Assembly (NCBI GenBank): GCA_016744995.1
Contig: JADGDG010000025.1
Location: forward strand, 1-58,346
DNA from: Gammaproteobacteria bacterium
GTDB lineage: Bacteria > Pseudomonadota > Gammaproteobacteria > GRL18
Length of the DNA: 58,346 nucleotides
Reading direction: 5' to 3'
The position numbers and the translations under genes were made by a program. Shown here in pieces: positions 1-8,614 of the stretch. Below the pieces are notes generated by a model. That model had not been told where the DNA came from. It did not search any database and saw nothing but the letters and a program-made list of their open reading frames with translations. Each line of letters begins with the position of its first letter. The stretch's first letter is position 1.

Positions 1-65
1 ATTATCTTATGATAGGAGTGCGGGAAAATGGGGTGGTTTTAGCTAGATCGCATGATGAATAATTT

Positions 66-200
66 GGTAAATTGTATGATGGTAATTTGGTACGCTACAA
101 TATCTGCGGTCAGTGGCTTGAAGCCGCAGGTTTTACAATTGACACACCAGTACAAATTCATGTCATGGAGGGGTGTTTGGTTTTTACGACAGAAACTTAA
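66..200 (+). pseudogene. SymE-like toxin remnant (C-terminal part)
   Basis: The frame ending at the TAA at 198-200 encodes a tail with YNICGQWLEAAGF, then TPVQIHVMEG and CLVFTTET. From family knowledge this matches the short AbrB-fold domain of SymE-type toxins (ligand-like pattern L-x-G-x-WLxxAGF followed by VxVMEGxLVxTT). The frame opens after a stop at 60-62 and contains no ATG. An ATG pair at 52-57 lies in another frame, so a frameshift or a lost 5' end is likely. It looks like a decayed gene beside the RHS island. It could also be the 3' end of a gene whose real start lies left of the window. Confidence 0.6.
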
Positions 201-216
201 ATAACGAAGGAAGATA

Positions 217-242
217 AAAAAGCCCTGCGATGCAGGGCTTTT
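217..242 (+). terminator. Rho-independent terminator after SymE-like remnant
   Basis: A perfect 8-bp stem, AGCCCTGC (221-228) pairing with GCAGGGCT (232-239), has a 3-nt loop. It is preceded by an A run and followed by T residues, so it could act in both directions. It lies 17 nt after the stop of the SymE-like frame, which suggests that the gene was once functional. Confidence 0.75.
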
Positions 243-256
243 AATGTTTCAATTGA

Positions 257-385
257 TGGGTGGCCATAACTAATCTACTTTATTCTTATCGGATTATTTA
301 TGAGATCAAAACCAGCCATATTGAAGTGCTGGCTGTGATCCACAAGCGACAGGATTTACAGGCTGAAGAGATTCTACGGGATTGA
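257..385 (+). pseudogene. RelE/ParE-family toxin remnant
   Basis: The frame ending at the TGA at 383-385 encodes SYRIIYEIKTSHIEVLAVIH followed by KRQDL. This is the typical last beta-strands of a RelE/ParE toxin (pattern YRVIYEI...VEVLAVIHxRQ). The frame is closed upstream by a stop at 254-256 and has no start codon, so only the C-terminal ~40 of about 95 residues remain. No antitoxin partner is visible beside it. The identification rests on motif resemblance only. Confidence 0.6.
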
Positions 386-438
386 GCTAAAACCTGTATT
401 AGAAACAATTGGTCTCTGACCCCGTTTATTACATTTAA

Positions 439-705
439 TGGCTGTCCTTAACTACTTCTTTTGATAATGCTCTGCAACCACTAATAATGACTAACAACTA
501 TCTCAGCATACGCAATCAAATTCCCACATTTCATGCTGATAATGTCATTGCTGGAGATACCAGTTGGATTGAACCAGCATATGAAAAACATCTCAACAGA
601 TATTTTAGGCAGGCATAAGCTGTAGTAGCACATAAAAATCACTTGCCTTGGTTACAGTTTGAGGCCATTAGTGAATTTACACTCTTACCTAAACCTTGCG
701 TTTGA
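439..705 (+). pseudogene. Decayed gene of unknown function, in-frame stop
   Basis: One reading frame runs from 439 to the TGA at 703-705 and is broken only by a TAA at 616-618. The ATG at 487 gives a 43-residue ORF to that stop. Reading through it, the protein-like sequence continues with HKNHLPWLQFEAISEFTLL. Persistence of a plausible frame on both sides of a single stop suggests a pseudogene. I do not recognise the family. The short stretch before it (386-438) contains GGTCTCTGACCCC, resembling sequences common near REP-associated elements. Nothing is seen at 706-752. Confidence 0.35.
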
Positions 706-752
706 ACATGTGGCTTTCCAGCAGATGAACCTTTTACCTTCACCTTATTGCG

Positions 753-1229
753 CTATTTTTTCATTGTCAAAAATGTAGTAATTACAAACTCATTATATTC
801 CACATAGTAATGTATGGATTTTCTGCCATGCTCATCTTCATATTCAAGAAGAACATGATCTTGATTCACTAAACGATTCCATTCACCTTTATCTTCAACT
901 GTTGAAATTAATCCATAATACTCAACTAGATTCCAATCAGTATTACGCAAGGTTTCTTTATCTGAGATTGGTAATTTTGAATAAATAAATTTATCAAATA
1001 TTTTTTGAATATATTCAAAATTAACCTTTTTTTTATCTAGAAATTTTCCATTTATTGAAATATTCTGAATATGACCATCAATAATTGTATCTATACAAGA
1101 GTCTTTTTTTATAAGTCCCGCGCCAAAGCACCGATCAGCGTGACCCATAATACATCTTAATGCATTTAAAAAACCATCTAACTCAAGGACATGCAATTCT
1201 TCTTTAAATATTTCAATCATTATTCCCAA
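753..1229 (-). CDS. Candidate immunity protein of the RHS toxin
   Basis: This 158-residue soluble protein has no signal peptide or membrane segment. It is rich in acidic and aromatic residues (for example DWNLVEYYGLIS and HYYVEYNEF). It lies on the same strand 46 nt downstream of the RHS gene that carries the C-terminal tip. In RHS and other polymorphic toxin loci the gene immediately after the toxin tip is normally the cognate immunity gene. I recognise no family. The first Met is followed by IMIEIF, so Met4 is an alternative start. The immunity role is inferred from position only. Confidence 0.55.
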   Translation of the reverse strand: MGIMIEIFKEELHVLELDGFLNALRCIMGHADRCFGAGLIKKDSCIDTIIDGHIQNISINGKFLDKKKVNFEYIQKIFDKFIYSKLPISDKETLRNTDWNLVEYYGLISTVEDKGEWNRLVNQDHVLLEYEDEHGRKSIHYYVEYNEFVITTFLTMKK

Positions 1230-1275
1230 CTATACTTTTTCAAATTTGGAGCAATAAAATAAAAGGTATTCAATT

Positions 1276-4200
1276 TTAATACAAACAAGATACATACCCA
1301 TCATCATCGTCACCACAATCTTCTACAGCTTTTTCATATTCTTTTATTTTTGCTTTTAAAGCTTGAATTCTTGTACCATGACTGTGTGCTGATGATTGAT
1401 TCCGAATACCATCCCTTGCAAATCCATCAGCTTTATTTTTCATCTGTCTTTGTAATCTTTTTCGTAAAAAATCTAAATTTCTTTTGTTTTCATTACAATT
1501 ACCATTGCCACAAAAAAAACCATATGGTAATACTGGATTTTGTAATAACTCATTTTCCCTTCTATGACCTTCATCTCCGTAAGACATTGGCATTTGATTA
1601 GGGCTTGAGTTTGGTTGTACCGGGGGAGATATAGGAGGTACGTTTGCTGGTTGGTGACAACCACTACCTGAACATAATCCATTGTAGATTGTTGCAGATC
1701 CATTGTTCCAAATTTGAACTGGGTTTCCTGCTATCAATCCAAGAGGATCAGTAAAACTTAATGGATTACCTAAAACATAAGCATAAGTATTCAGCCCACC
1801 TTCTAATCCAATAGGGTCAGATGTAATATATCTGCCTAAGCTTGGGTCATAGAACCGGAAGTAGTTGTAATGCAAACCACTTTCATTATCAAAATACTGC
1901 CCCGCAAATCTCAGATTATTCTCAACAGTTTCGGTCGCAATCGTGACCTCACCAAAGGGCGAATAATGCCCTGCCCAAACCACATTCTGGTCTTGGTCCG
2001 TGAGTAACTGCGGTGTGCCCAAATGGTCATTATGATAGTAATAATAGCTCGTTTGTTCAGAGCTTTCAACACGAACCAGTTCCAGTTGTACGGCATCGGC
2101 AATGACCATGGAGTCGGTTAGATTACTGAGTGAAACCGAGTAACTGCCACCGGCATTTAAATCATACTCACCAATTGATTGCCAGCCACCAGCTTGCTGG
2201 TTAAGTGTGGTATTGGTTTCACCGTTGGCATGCAATACTCGATAATGGGCATTATTACTTATGAGAACGGTCGGTGGCGTAAACACAGAGATTTTGTAGG
2301 TGCCTGTGGTTTGGATGGAAGGTATCGTCCAGGTCGCTCGCTCGCTGCCATCGCCTTCTATAGCGTAATGCAGGCCAGTGCCATATTGATAGAGACTTTG
2401 TGTCGCATCAAAACTGAAGGTGAACCAGTCACTGCTGAAGGTGGCCATAGTATCATCCAGGGTCATGGCCTGAACATAAACTAATTTAATGCCATAGGTG
2501 GTGACAACACCATCGGCCTGATTGCTAAGGGTGATCACTGCGTTGCCCGCAGCAAAGTCATAAATCCCTACATCGCGCCATTCGTCTCCCACGATTTTTT
2601 GGTTGATAGTAGCCATATGGGTGCCGCCATTGTGAGTTATGCTGACGGGCGTATTACTGGCCAAAATACTGGCCACTGGCGTGAGCAGCAAGACACGATA
2701 ATGACCTGCGGTAGTGATGGGTAAAGTCCAGGCGGCCTGATTTTCACCACTGCCTGGGAGACTGTAGTGAAATTGTATACCCGGCTCGCCTGACCAGGTT
2801 ACCCAGGAACCCGTATAGGTGGCAGAATCATCATTTTGAATGATATCAGCAACACCCGTGTCAGGCAGCAGTTCATTGCTTTGATTGTGATGGATCAAAG
2901 CCAATGGCTGACTGTCAAAATAGAGGTATTCTTTGGTAATGTTACCTGCGGTATCAACTTCACTCATCAACTGGCCATCGGCGGTATAGAGGTAATAAGT
3001 TAATGTGCCGTCAGCCAATGTTTTACTGGTACGCTGACCCAGGCCATTGTAGTCATAAGAGGCGACCAATGAGCTATTTTTATCAATTTGATTGAGACGA
3101 TTTTGTTGATTGTAGGTGTAAGTGTAAGTGTCACCATTTTTTATGTGTTCTGTGATATTGCCCCTGGCATCGTATTGAAAACTTTGAGCCTGGGCACCGC
3201 TGGCACTGTCTGTTTGGTTGTTATTGCTGTTAATTGTGTAATCAGTGAGTTGACTGTTATCATCCAGTAGAATGCGGTTGCCATTGGCATCGTAATTAAA
3301 GCCTGACAAGCCATAAAGGCTGAGGTCAGTTTGAGCGGTATCTAAGCGGTCCAATTCATCATAATCAAAGTTTTGATTGAGCGCTGCATTCAGTAAATTA
3401 TCCAGATTTTGGACACTGCTGACGGGATTATAAGCCCAGATTAAATCTTGCACAGTGCTGTTACCTGTCACACTCTGAGCTGATAAACGGCCATCCAGGT
3501 CAAAACTGCGGCTCAAACTTAAGCCATTGCCATAGTTTGCAGTGGTCACATCCCCAAAAGGCTGGTATTGAATATTACTCAGAAGAGGATGAATTGTATT
3601 ATTTATCTCAGAATCAATTTGTGAGACTTTGCCCTGAGAGTCGTATTGATAGGTGATGGTTTGGGTACTGGGGTAGCTGCTGCTGAGATGTAAACCCGTG
3701 AGTGCCTGATAAGAGTGTGAGGTAATAAACGTCCTGCCACCGGCCAATGTCTGGCTGCTTTGGATAAGTTCACCCTGAGCATTATAGAACCAGCTCATTG
3801 TGCCGGTAGTATCACTCATGCCGGTGCGTTGACCAATGGGGGCATGTACTGCGGGTGGCTGGTCTGGTGTTGTGTAATTGCTGCCATCGTATTGATAGCT
3901 GATATTTTGGTTGCTGTTGGGGTATTGAATTTGAGTCAGGCGGTTTAGGGCGTCATAGCTGTAGTGGATAATGGTACCGTTGGCATCGGTTGTCTGTAAC
4001 AGGTTTCCGGCGGCATCATAGTTGTCATAGGTGGTCAGGCCGGTATCCGGGCTGTTCAACGAGGCCAGGTTACCCAGACCATCGTAGGTGTAGGTGGTGG
4101 TCTGGTTATTTGGGTCAACCACACGGTTGAGATTGCCTGCGCTATCATAGCCGTATTCTGTTTCACCGAATTTGGCGTCAATGACGGTTTTAAGACGATT

Positions 4201-4950
4201 GAGTGCATCAAAGGCCTGGGTTGTGGGGTTGGCTCTGGCATCTGTGATATTACTGTGATTGCCATTTAAATCATAGCCATATTCGGTGGTTTGATTGTCT
4301 GCACCAATGCTTTGAAACAGTTGACCCAGTTGGTTATAAAGGGCGCTTTGCTGCCGGATGATTCTGCTGTCACTGGCATGAACGGTTTCAGACAGGATGT
4401 TGCCCATTAAGTCCGGGACGTAGTCAATGTAGTGGCCCAGGCTGTCGGTGACACGGGTTAATCGACGGGCTTCATCATAGGTGTAACTCAGGGTGTCACC
4501 CTGGGGTACGGTGATAGTGGCTATATCACCTGCCGGGGTATAGGTATAGGTGGTAATGCGTGCATTGACTGCGTCACCTTCAGCAAAAGTCTGGCTTTGT
4601 ATCAGACGACCGCGGACATCGTATTGAAAGGTGGTGTGCAGCGCATTAGGACTGATGCTTTCTAAGGGACGACCGCTGGCATCGTGGGCAATGATTTGGC
4701 TCGTGTGGCCCAGGGCATTGGTGATGGATATCAGGTTACCCTGATTATCATAGTCTAATGCCGTTATGTCTGAGACATCTATACGGGGACCATCAATACT
4801 CTGCAGGAGGCCTGTTTTGGGGGCATTGTTATAGTAGGTGTAACTGGTGCTGCGGGTGGCACCAATGACCTGAGTGCTCAGTATTATGCTGGTCGTGGCT
4901 GCTATCAGGGAGCTTGTCAGTATTTTTTTTAGTCTCTTGTGCTTGTCCAT
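1276..4950 (-). CDS. RHS/YD-repeat protein, C-terminal half with toxin tip
   Basis: The 1224-residue protein starts with its own signal peptide (about residues 1-31) and has a good ribosome site (AGGGA, 8 nt upstream). YD repeats fill residues 40-690. Two golvesin/xly-type beta modules follow (about 705-828 and 830-960). The RHS core then starts at YYYHNDHLGTP and ends in DPIGLEGG and PLSFTDPLGL (1063-1072). The latter fits the P-x4-DPxGL autocleavage motif of RHS shells. The last 152 residues are the variable tip. They have no recognised domain but six cysteines, a proline-rich linker and a charged helical stretch. The first residues after the signal align with the middle, not the start, of ordinary one-piece RHS proteins, so this is the C-half of a split shell. 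Its N-half is encoded 15 nt upstream. Confidence 0.9.
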   Translation of the reverse strand: MDKHKRLKKILTSSLIAATTSIILSTQVIGATRSTSYTYYNNAPKTGLLQSIDGPRIDVSDITALDYDNQGNLISITNALGHTSQIIAHDASGRPLESISPNALHTTFQYDVRGRLIQSQTFAEGDAVNARITTYTYTPAGDIATITVPQGDTLSYTYDEARRLTRVTDSLGHYIDYVPDLMGNILSETVHASDSRIIRQQSALYNQLGQLFQSIGADNQTTEYGYDLNGNHSNITDARANPTTQAFDALNRLKTVIDAKFGETEYGYDSAGNLNRVVDPNNQTTTYTYDGLGNLASLNSPDTGLTTYDNYDAAGNLLQTTDANGTIIHYSYDALNRLTQIQYPNSNQNISYQYDGSNYTTPDQPPAVHAPIGQRTGMSDTTGTMSWFYNAQGELIQSSQTLAGGRTFITSHSYQALTGLHLSSSYPSTQTITYQYDSQGKVSQIDSEINNTIHPLLSNIQYQPFGDVTTANYGNGLSLSRSFDLDGRLSAQSVTGNSTVQDLIWAYNPVSSVQNLDNLLNAALNQNFDYDELDRLDTAQTDLSLYGLSGFNYDANGNRILLDDNSQLTDYTINSNNNQTDSASGAQAQSFQYDARGNITEHIKNGDTYTYTYNQQNRLNQIDKNSSLVASYDYNGLGQRTSKTLADGTLTYYLYTADGQLMSEVDTAGNITKEYLYFDSQPLALIHHNQSNELLPDTGVADIIQNDDSATYTGSWVTWSGEPGIQFHYSLPGSGENQAAWTLPITTAGHYRVLLLTPVASILASNTPVSITHNGGTHMATINQKIVGDEWRDVGIYDFAAGNAVITLSNQADGVVTTYGIKLVYVQAMTLDDTMATFSSDWFTFSFDATQSLYQYGTGLHYAIEGDGSERATWTIPSIQTTGTYKISVFTPPTVLISNNAHYRVLHANGETNTTLNQQAGGWQSIGEYDLNAGGSYSVSLSNLTDSMVIADAVQLELVRVESSEQTSYYYYHNDHLGTPQLLTDQDQNVVWAGHYSPFGEVTIATETVENNLRFAGQYFDNESGLHYNYFRFYDPSLGRYITSDPIGLEGGLNTYAYVLGNPLSFTDPLGLIAGNPVQIWNNGSATIYNGLCSGSGCHQPANVPPISPPVQPNSSPNQMPMSYGDEGHRRENELLQNPVLPYGFFCGNGNCNENKRNLDFLRKRLQRQMKNKADGFARDGIRNQSSAHSHGTRIQALKAKIKEYEKAVEDCGDDDDGYVSCLY
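2071..2838 (-). repeat. Tandem golvesin-like modules inside the RHS protein
   Basis: The region encodes residues 705-960 of the RHS C-half. It holds two related ~125-residue units, each with an AxWTxP strand, an NGGT/NGET turn, a LNQ or INQ motif and an ADAVQL/YGIKLV ending. In other RHS proteins golvesin/xly-type domains sit at this same junction between the last YD repeats and the RHS core. They are thought to bind glycans or mediate surface attachment. Two copies in a row are less usual. Confidence 0.6.
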
Positions 4951-4965
4951 TTTATCGTCCCTGTT

Positions 4966-6498
4966 TTATTGAACTGTGCTGGTTTGTGTATGAATTAACT
5001 GACCGTTAGCGTTGTAGGTGTAGGTTTCAGCTCTGTCGGGATAAGTGCGTGTTGCCGGCAGACGATAACTGGGGTGCCAGGTGGTGGTGACGGTGTATTC
5101 TTCCAAAGTGCCTTTGGCCTGAGTTTCCAGTGTGATCAATCCTCTGTTGTTGTACGCATAATAGGTGGTACTGCCATTGTAGTCAGTGATTTCTTTTACC
5201 CGGCCATTCTCAGGATAATAGGTGAAGGTTTTTTGCTTAGTGATTAATTGCTGACCATCATTGTAGCTGTACTGGATGGTTTTGGGTTTGCGCAAACCGT
5301 AGTGGCTTTCAAAGGTGTAGGTTTTGATTCGCCCTGAAGCATCGGTGACTGTGGTTGTTTCATCGTTGTTATACTCGAGTTCAACTTTTTCGACGCCATT
5401 GGTGTGTTCGCTTGAGGCGGCAAGACCCAGTCTGTTGTAAGTCCAGGTGGCATAGCGGTGACCATTTTCATCGGTGATACCAGTCAGATGATGTGGAAAA
5501 ACAACCTCGTCATAATGATACTGTTTGGTTGGATTATCACTCAAGTCCCCGGGGCTGCTATCGGGATAAGTGACTGAAATTAAATTATCAGTATTATCAT
5601 AAGTATAATGAATGTCTGTATTTTCCGGGGTGGTCAGTGTGATAAGACGGTTGGACTCGTCATAGGTAAAACCAAATGTACGACCATAAGGGCCTGTGAC
5701 TTGCTCTAATAAATCATTAGTGTGGACATACTCCGTGGTTTTGCCATCACGGGTGGTAACGGTTAATAGTTGCCCGGACTCATTGTAGGTTTCTATGCTG
5801 TCATTGCTGGTCTTATATTGCCAGGTTCCACCAATCTGTGTGAGTGTGCTGGTAATATCAGCGTCTCCAGCCCATTGACCGTTATCATCAATAAATTCCA
5901 AAACTTTTCCATCGGGGCGATTAATTTTAATGAGTGTTGGTTCAATGGTTAAGGAGGCCAAAAATGAATGGGTCCATTGCTTGCCTAAGCTCGATTCGGT
6001 GCTATGAAGGCTGTTATAATAACGTACAAAGCTGAGGCTGCTGGAGTGGTGATCTATTTCTGTTTGAAACTTATTGCCTGTAGCGGCATCGCAGGGATTG
6101 CCTTCACCGGTACAAGAACCAATTTTTCCCGTACTTTTTTGAGTTTGATTGGTATCACAAAGACCTGTTGATGGGTTTTGTGTCGTGCCCGCAGGGCATA
6201 AATCAGGTATTGGTCTAAACAACACAAAACCCTGAGTATAATAAAGAGTTCCTGTTCTATCACTATTGTACCTATAAATATAACAGGCATAAAAATTTGG
6301 AGGGTCAAGTACGTAGTGAGAAAAATCTATATGATAATAAATGGGATTATTCACTACAGCCTCATAATACAATTCACACGCCCCTTCTGGAGTCGCAGAA
6401 AATTTATTTTCATTATAGAAATCATTTGCATCATGCCAAACAGAAAATGCATTTGTAGAATACAAGATCATTAAATATGTAATAATAATTTTTTTCAT
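4966..6498 (-). CDS. RHS N-terminal half A (DUF6531-type plus YD repeats)
   Basis: The preferred start is the ATG at 6498 (MKKIIITYLMILYSTNAFS), which begins a signal peptide and has AAGGATGAG upstream. The frame is open to a TTG at 6537. A family-specific N-terminal segment of about 100 residues with four cysteines leads to GNPCDAATGNK, the hallmark of the DUF6531 plug region of RHS proteins. YD repeats follow to the end. The protein stops at a point where one-piece RHS proteins continue without a break, and the C-half starts 15 nt later with a new signal peptide. The two proteins probably assemble into one shell after export, much as TcB and TcC form a joint shell in Tc toxins. It is co-transcribed with the C-half. 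Confidence 0.8.
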   Translation of the reverse strand: MKKIIITYLMILYSTNAFSVWHDANDFYNENKFSATPEGACELYYEAVVNNPIYYHIDFSHYVLDPPNFYACYIYRYNSDRTGTLYYTQGFVLFRPIPDLCPAGTTQNPSTGLCDTNQTQKSTGKIGSCTGEGNPCDAATGNKFQTEIDHHSSSLSFVRYYNSLHSTESSLGKQWTHSFLASLTIEPTLIKINRPDGKVLEFIDDNGQWAGDADITSTLTQIGGTWQYKTSNDSIETYNESGQLLTVTTRDGKTTEYVHTNDLLEQVTGPYGRTFGFTYDESNRLITLTTPENTDIHYTYDNTDNLISVTYPDSSPGDLSDNPTKQYHYDEVVFPHHLTGITDENGHRYATWTYNRLGLAASSEHTNGVEKVELEYNNDETTTVTDASGRIKTYTFESHYGLRKPKTIQYSYNDGQQLITKQKTFTYYPENGRVKEITDYNGSTTYYAYNNRGLITLETQAKGTLEEYTVTTTWHPSYRLPATRTYPDRAETYTYNANGQLIHTQTSTVQ

Positions 6499-6980
6499 TA
6501 AACTGTGACTCATCCTTATCCACATTATGACAAACAAGTGATATTCTTTATTATTAGTTGCTAAAAATAATTTATTGCCAATTGGCTTAAGCGAAATTTA
6601 ACATTTGGTCGTATTGAGTAATAACAACTCAGTAAATATGAGTTTTTATAAAAATGATCACATACAAGCCAATTTTTTATTTATCCATTTCTACTAATAC
6701 TCTAACATAGCCTTGCATTATTTTTGTATCGCATTCTTTGAACTGGCTCACATTCAAAGTAATCAAGAATTTTATACACTCCAGTTTTTGCCGATTTTTT
6801 CATCTATTTTAAATTGATTTAAACTCTGATATTCTAAAAATTAATGCCATTGCAATAGAACCTAAGCAACAATCTAACTCAGATTACCCTGAGACATTCA
6901 TAATCCAGCGAGTAATGTCAGAGACAGAGTCATCCGATATAGAATTGTATTCCTGAACATTGTTTTTATAATCTCTGGAT
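6499..6980. other. 482-bp gap between the two RHS N-half genes
   Basis: The gap is very AT-rich and no convincing gene was found. A hairpin CTTTGAA (6736-6742) with TTCAAAG (6753-6759) is present. It likely contains the promoter of half A and the remains of whatever once followed half B. No C-half, tip or immunity gene is found here, so half B is an orphan. Confidence 0.5.
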
Positions 6981-8489
6981 TTATGGGTTGCCTGAAATCT
7001 GTGTATTGATTAACTGACCCTGATTATTATAAGTATAAGTTTCTATCCTGTCTGGATAGGTGTGTGTCGCGGGCAAACGATAATCGGGGTGCCAGGTGGT
7101 GGTGATGGTGTATTCATCCAAAGTGCCTTTAGCCTGAGTTTCCAATGTGATCAAGCCTCTGTTGTTATATACATAAGACGTCACCTGGCCATTGTAGTCA
7201 ATAATTTCTTTTACCCGGCCAGTTTCCGGATAATAGATGATGTTTTTTTGCTTAGTGATCAACTGCTGACCATCATTGTAAGTGTACTGGATGGTTTTAG
7301 GTTTGCGAGTACCGTAGTGAGTTTCAAAGGTGTAGGTTTTGATACGGCCTAATGCATCGACAACTTTTGTTGTATCAGTATAATTCTCGTTGTAAATTAA
7401 TTCTACTTTTTCTGTACCATTTGCATGCTCACTTGAAATAACTAAACCGATATTATTGTAGTCCCATGTTGCATAGCGAATATTATTTTCGTCGGTAATA
7501 CCCGTTAGGTGATGAGGGAAATTGGCCTCTTCATAATGGTACAATTTACGTGGATTATTACTTAGATCACTAGGTGTGTCATCTGGATAGACTACAGTAC
7601 TTAAATTATTGTTCACATCATAATTATAAAAAATATCTGTATTGTCTGGTGTAGTTAACTGAATGAGTCTATTTGAATTGTCATAAAAAAAATAAAAAGC
7701 ATGTTCATAAGGATCTACAACTTGCGCCAGTAGATTTTCGCTATTATAAATAAAATGTGTCGTTAAATCATGTCGTGTTGTTATTTTTATTAACTGCCCA
7801 AGATTATTATAAAATTCTAAATCATCATTAATTGTCTTATAAATAAAAAATAAGTTGTCTTCGGACAATGTTTCAATAGTGCCGGCATCACTTATCCAAA
7901 CACCATTTTCATTTTTAAATATCAACTTATTTCCATTTGGGCGATGCACAGTGATTACACTGTTCGAAATAGAAAGAAATGCTGAGTACGAATGAGCCCA
8001 CTGTTTTCCAATTGTTAAGTTTTCTGAACTATAGAAGATGCTGTTATAATATCGAGTAAAATATAAAGTGTTTGAACGGTAATCAATTTCAGCTTGGGAC
8101 TTGTTTCCAGTAGCAGCATTACATGGATTTCCATTCATAAGTGTTTCAATGCAATGGCCTTTTTTGGGTGTTTTTGGAAAATAATAAGAAATAAAATAGA
8201 ATGGTTTTGTTGTAACCCCAAAAAATTCCCACATCCATCCGGCATTATAACTATCAAACGCTTCGTCATAGGGACCCAAATTGCAAGCAGTTGGCCCAAA
8301 ACCACGAGACGCCACAAAGTCAACACATGCATCATAAGCTATCGCTTTATTAGGAAATTCCAGTTTTATTTCTATGTGAATTGATGTCACCCAAGTAATT
8401 TTGCTTTCAACCGGAGCAGAAGCTAGAAAAAAGAATGCAAGAAATAAAAACAGTCGGGTAAAAATGTGTTTTTTCATAAAATGATTCAT
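6981..8489 (-). CDS. RHS N-terminal half B (paralogue of half A)
   Basis: The 502-residue protein has a signal peptide (MKKHIFTRLFLFLAFFFLAS after a short lead; Met5 at 8477 is an alternative start). Its N-terminal ~115 residues are unlike those of half A. It then has GNPCNAATGNK, a DUF6531-type region and YD repeats. It ends at the same split point as half A. The last ~160 residues are nearly identical to half A (for example NNRGLITLETQAKGTL and YRLPAT), and the DNA there is also visibly alike. The middle is more diverged and richer in AT. This suggests duplication with later recombination or gene conversion. It has no adjacent C-half. It may be an alternative partner for the single C-half, or a displaced relic that still has an intact frame. 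Confidence 0.75.
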   Translation of the reverse strand: MNHFMKKHIFTRLFLFLAFFFLASAPVESKITWVTSIHIEIKLEFPNKAIAYDACVDFVASRGFGPTACNLGPYDEAFDSYNAGWMWEFFGVTTKPFYFISYYFPKTPKKGHCIETLMNGNPCNAATGNKSQAEIDYRSNTLYFTRYYNSIFYSSENLTIGKQWAHSYSAFLSISNSVITVHRPNGNKLIFKNENGVWISDAGTIETLSEDNLFFIYKTINDDLEFYNNLGQLIKITTRHDLTTHFIYNSENLLAQVVDPYEHAFYFFYDNSNRLIQLTTPDNTDIFYNYDVNNNLSTVVYPDDTPSDLSNNPRKLYHYEEANFPHHLTGITDENNIRYATWDYNNIGLVISSEHANGTEKVELIYNENYTDTTKVVDALGRIKTYTFETHYGTRKPKTIQYTYNDGQQLITKQKNIIYYPETGRVKEIIDYNGQVTSYVYNNRGLITLETQAKGTLDEYTITTTWHPDYRLPATHTYPDRIETYTYNNQGQLINTQISGNP

Positions 8490-8513
8490 CTATTAAGTAA
8501 ATTGTATGTACAG

Positions 8514-8519
8514 ATTATA
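8514..8519 (-). promoter_or_regulatory. Possible -10 box for the RHS operon
   Basis: The minus strand reads TATAAT, 25 nt upstream of the start of RHS half B. No good -35 match is seen at 16-18 nt spacing (about 8537-8543), so this is a weak call. Confidence 0.25.
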
Positions 8520-8589
8520 TAACTAAAGTTTAGAGTCTGACCTTCCCAAAAATAGGAAAATAATTTAAAAATAACGTAAAACAGTTAAC

Positions 8590-8614
8590 AAAAAAATCGC
8601 GGTATCGTTACCGC
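8590..8614 (-). terminator. Terminator, minus strand, probably after def
   Basis: Read on the minus strand, GCGGTA, loop ACGA and TACCGC (8599-8614) are followed by GATTTTTTTG. This is a 6-bp stem with a good U tract. It would end transcripts coming from def (stop at 9052) and insulate the RHS operon. Confidence 0.55.

Noticed and set aside
2179..2484. Plus-strand 101-codon frame inside the RHS gene
   Set aside because: It lies opposite the golvesin-like modules in an out-of-frame shadow and has no recognisable motif.
6884..6995. A minus-strand open frame after RHS half B with a protein-like end (DYKNNVQEYNSISDDSVSD)
   Set aside because: It has no start codon of its own, overlaps the end of half B in another frame, and matches no family I know. 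It may be chance in AT-rich DNA.
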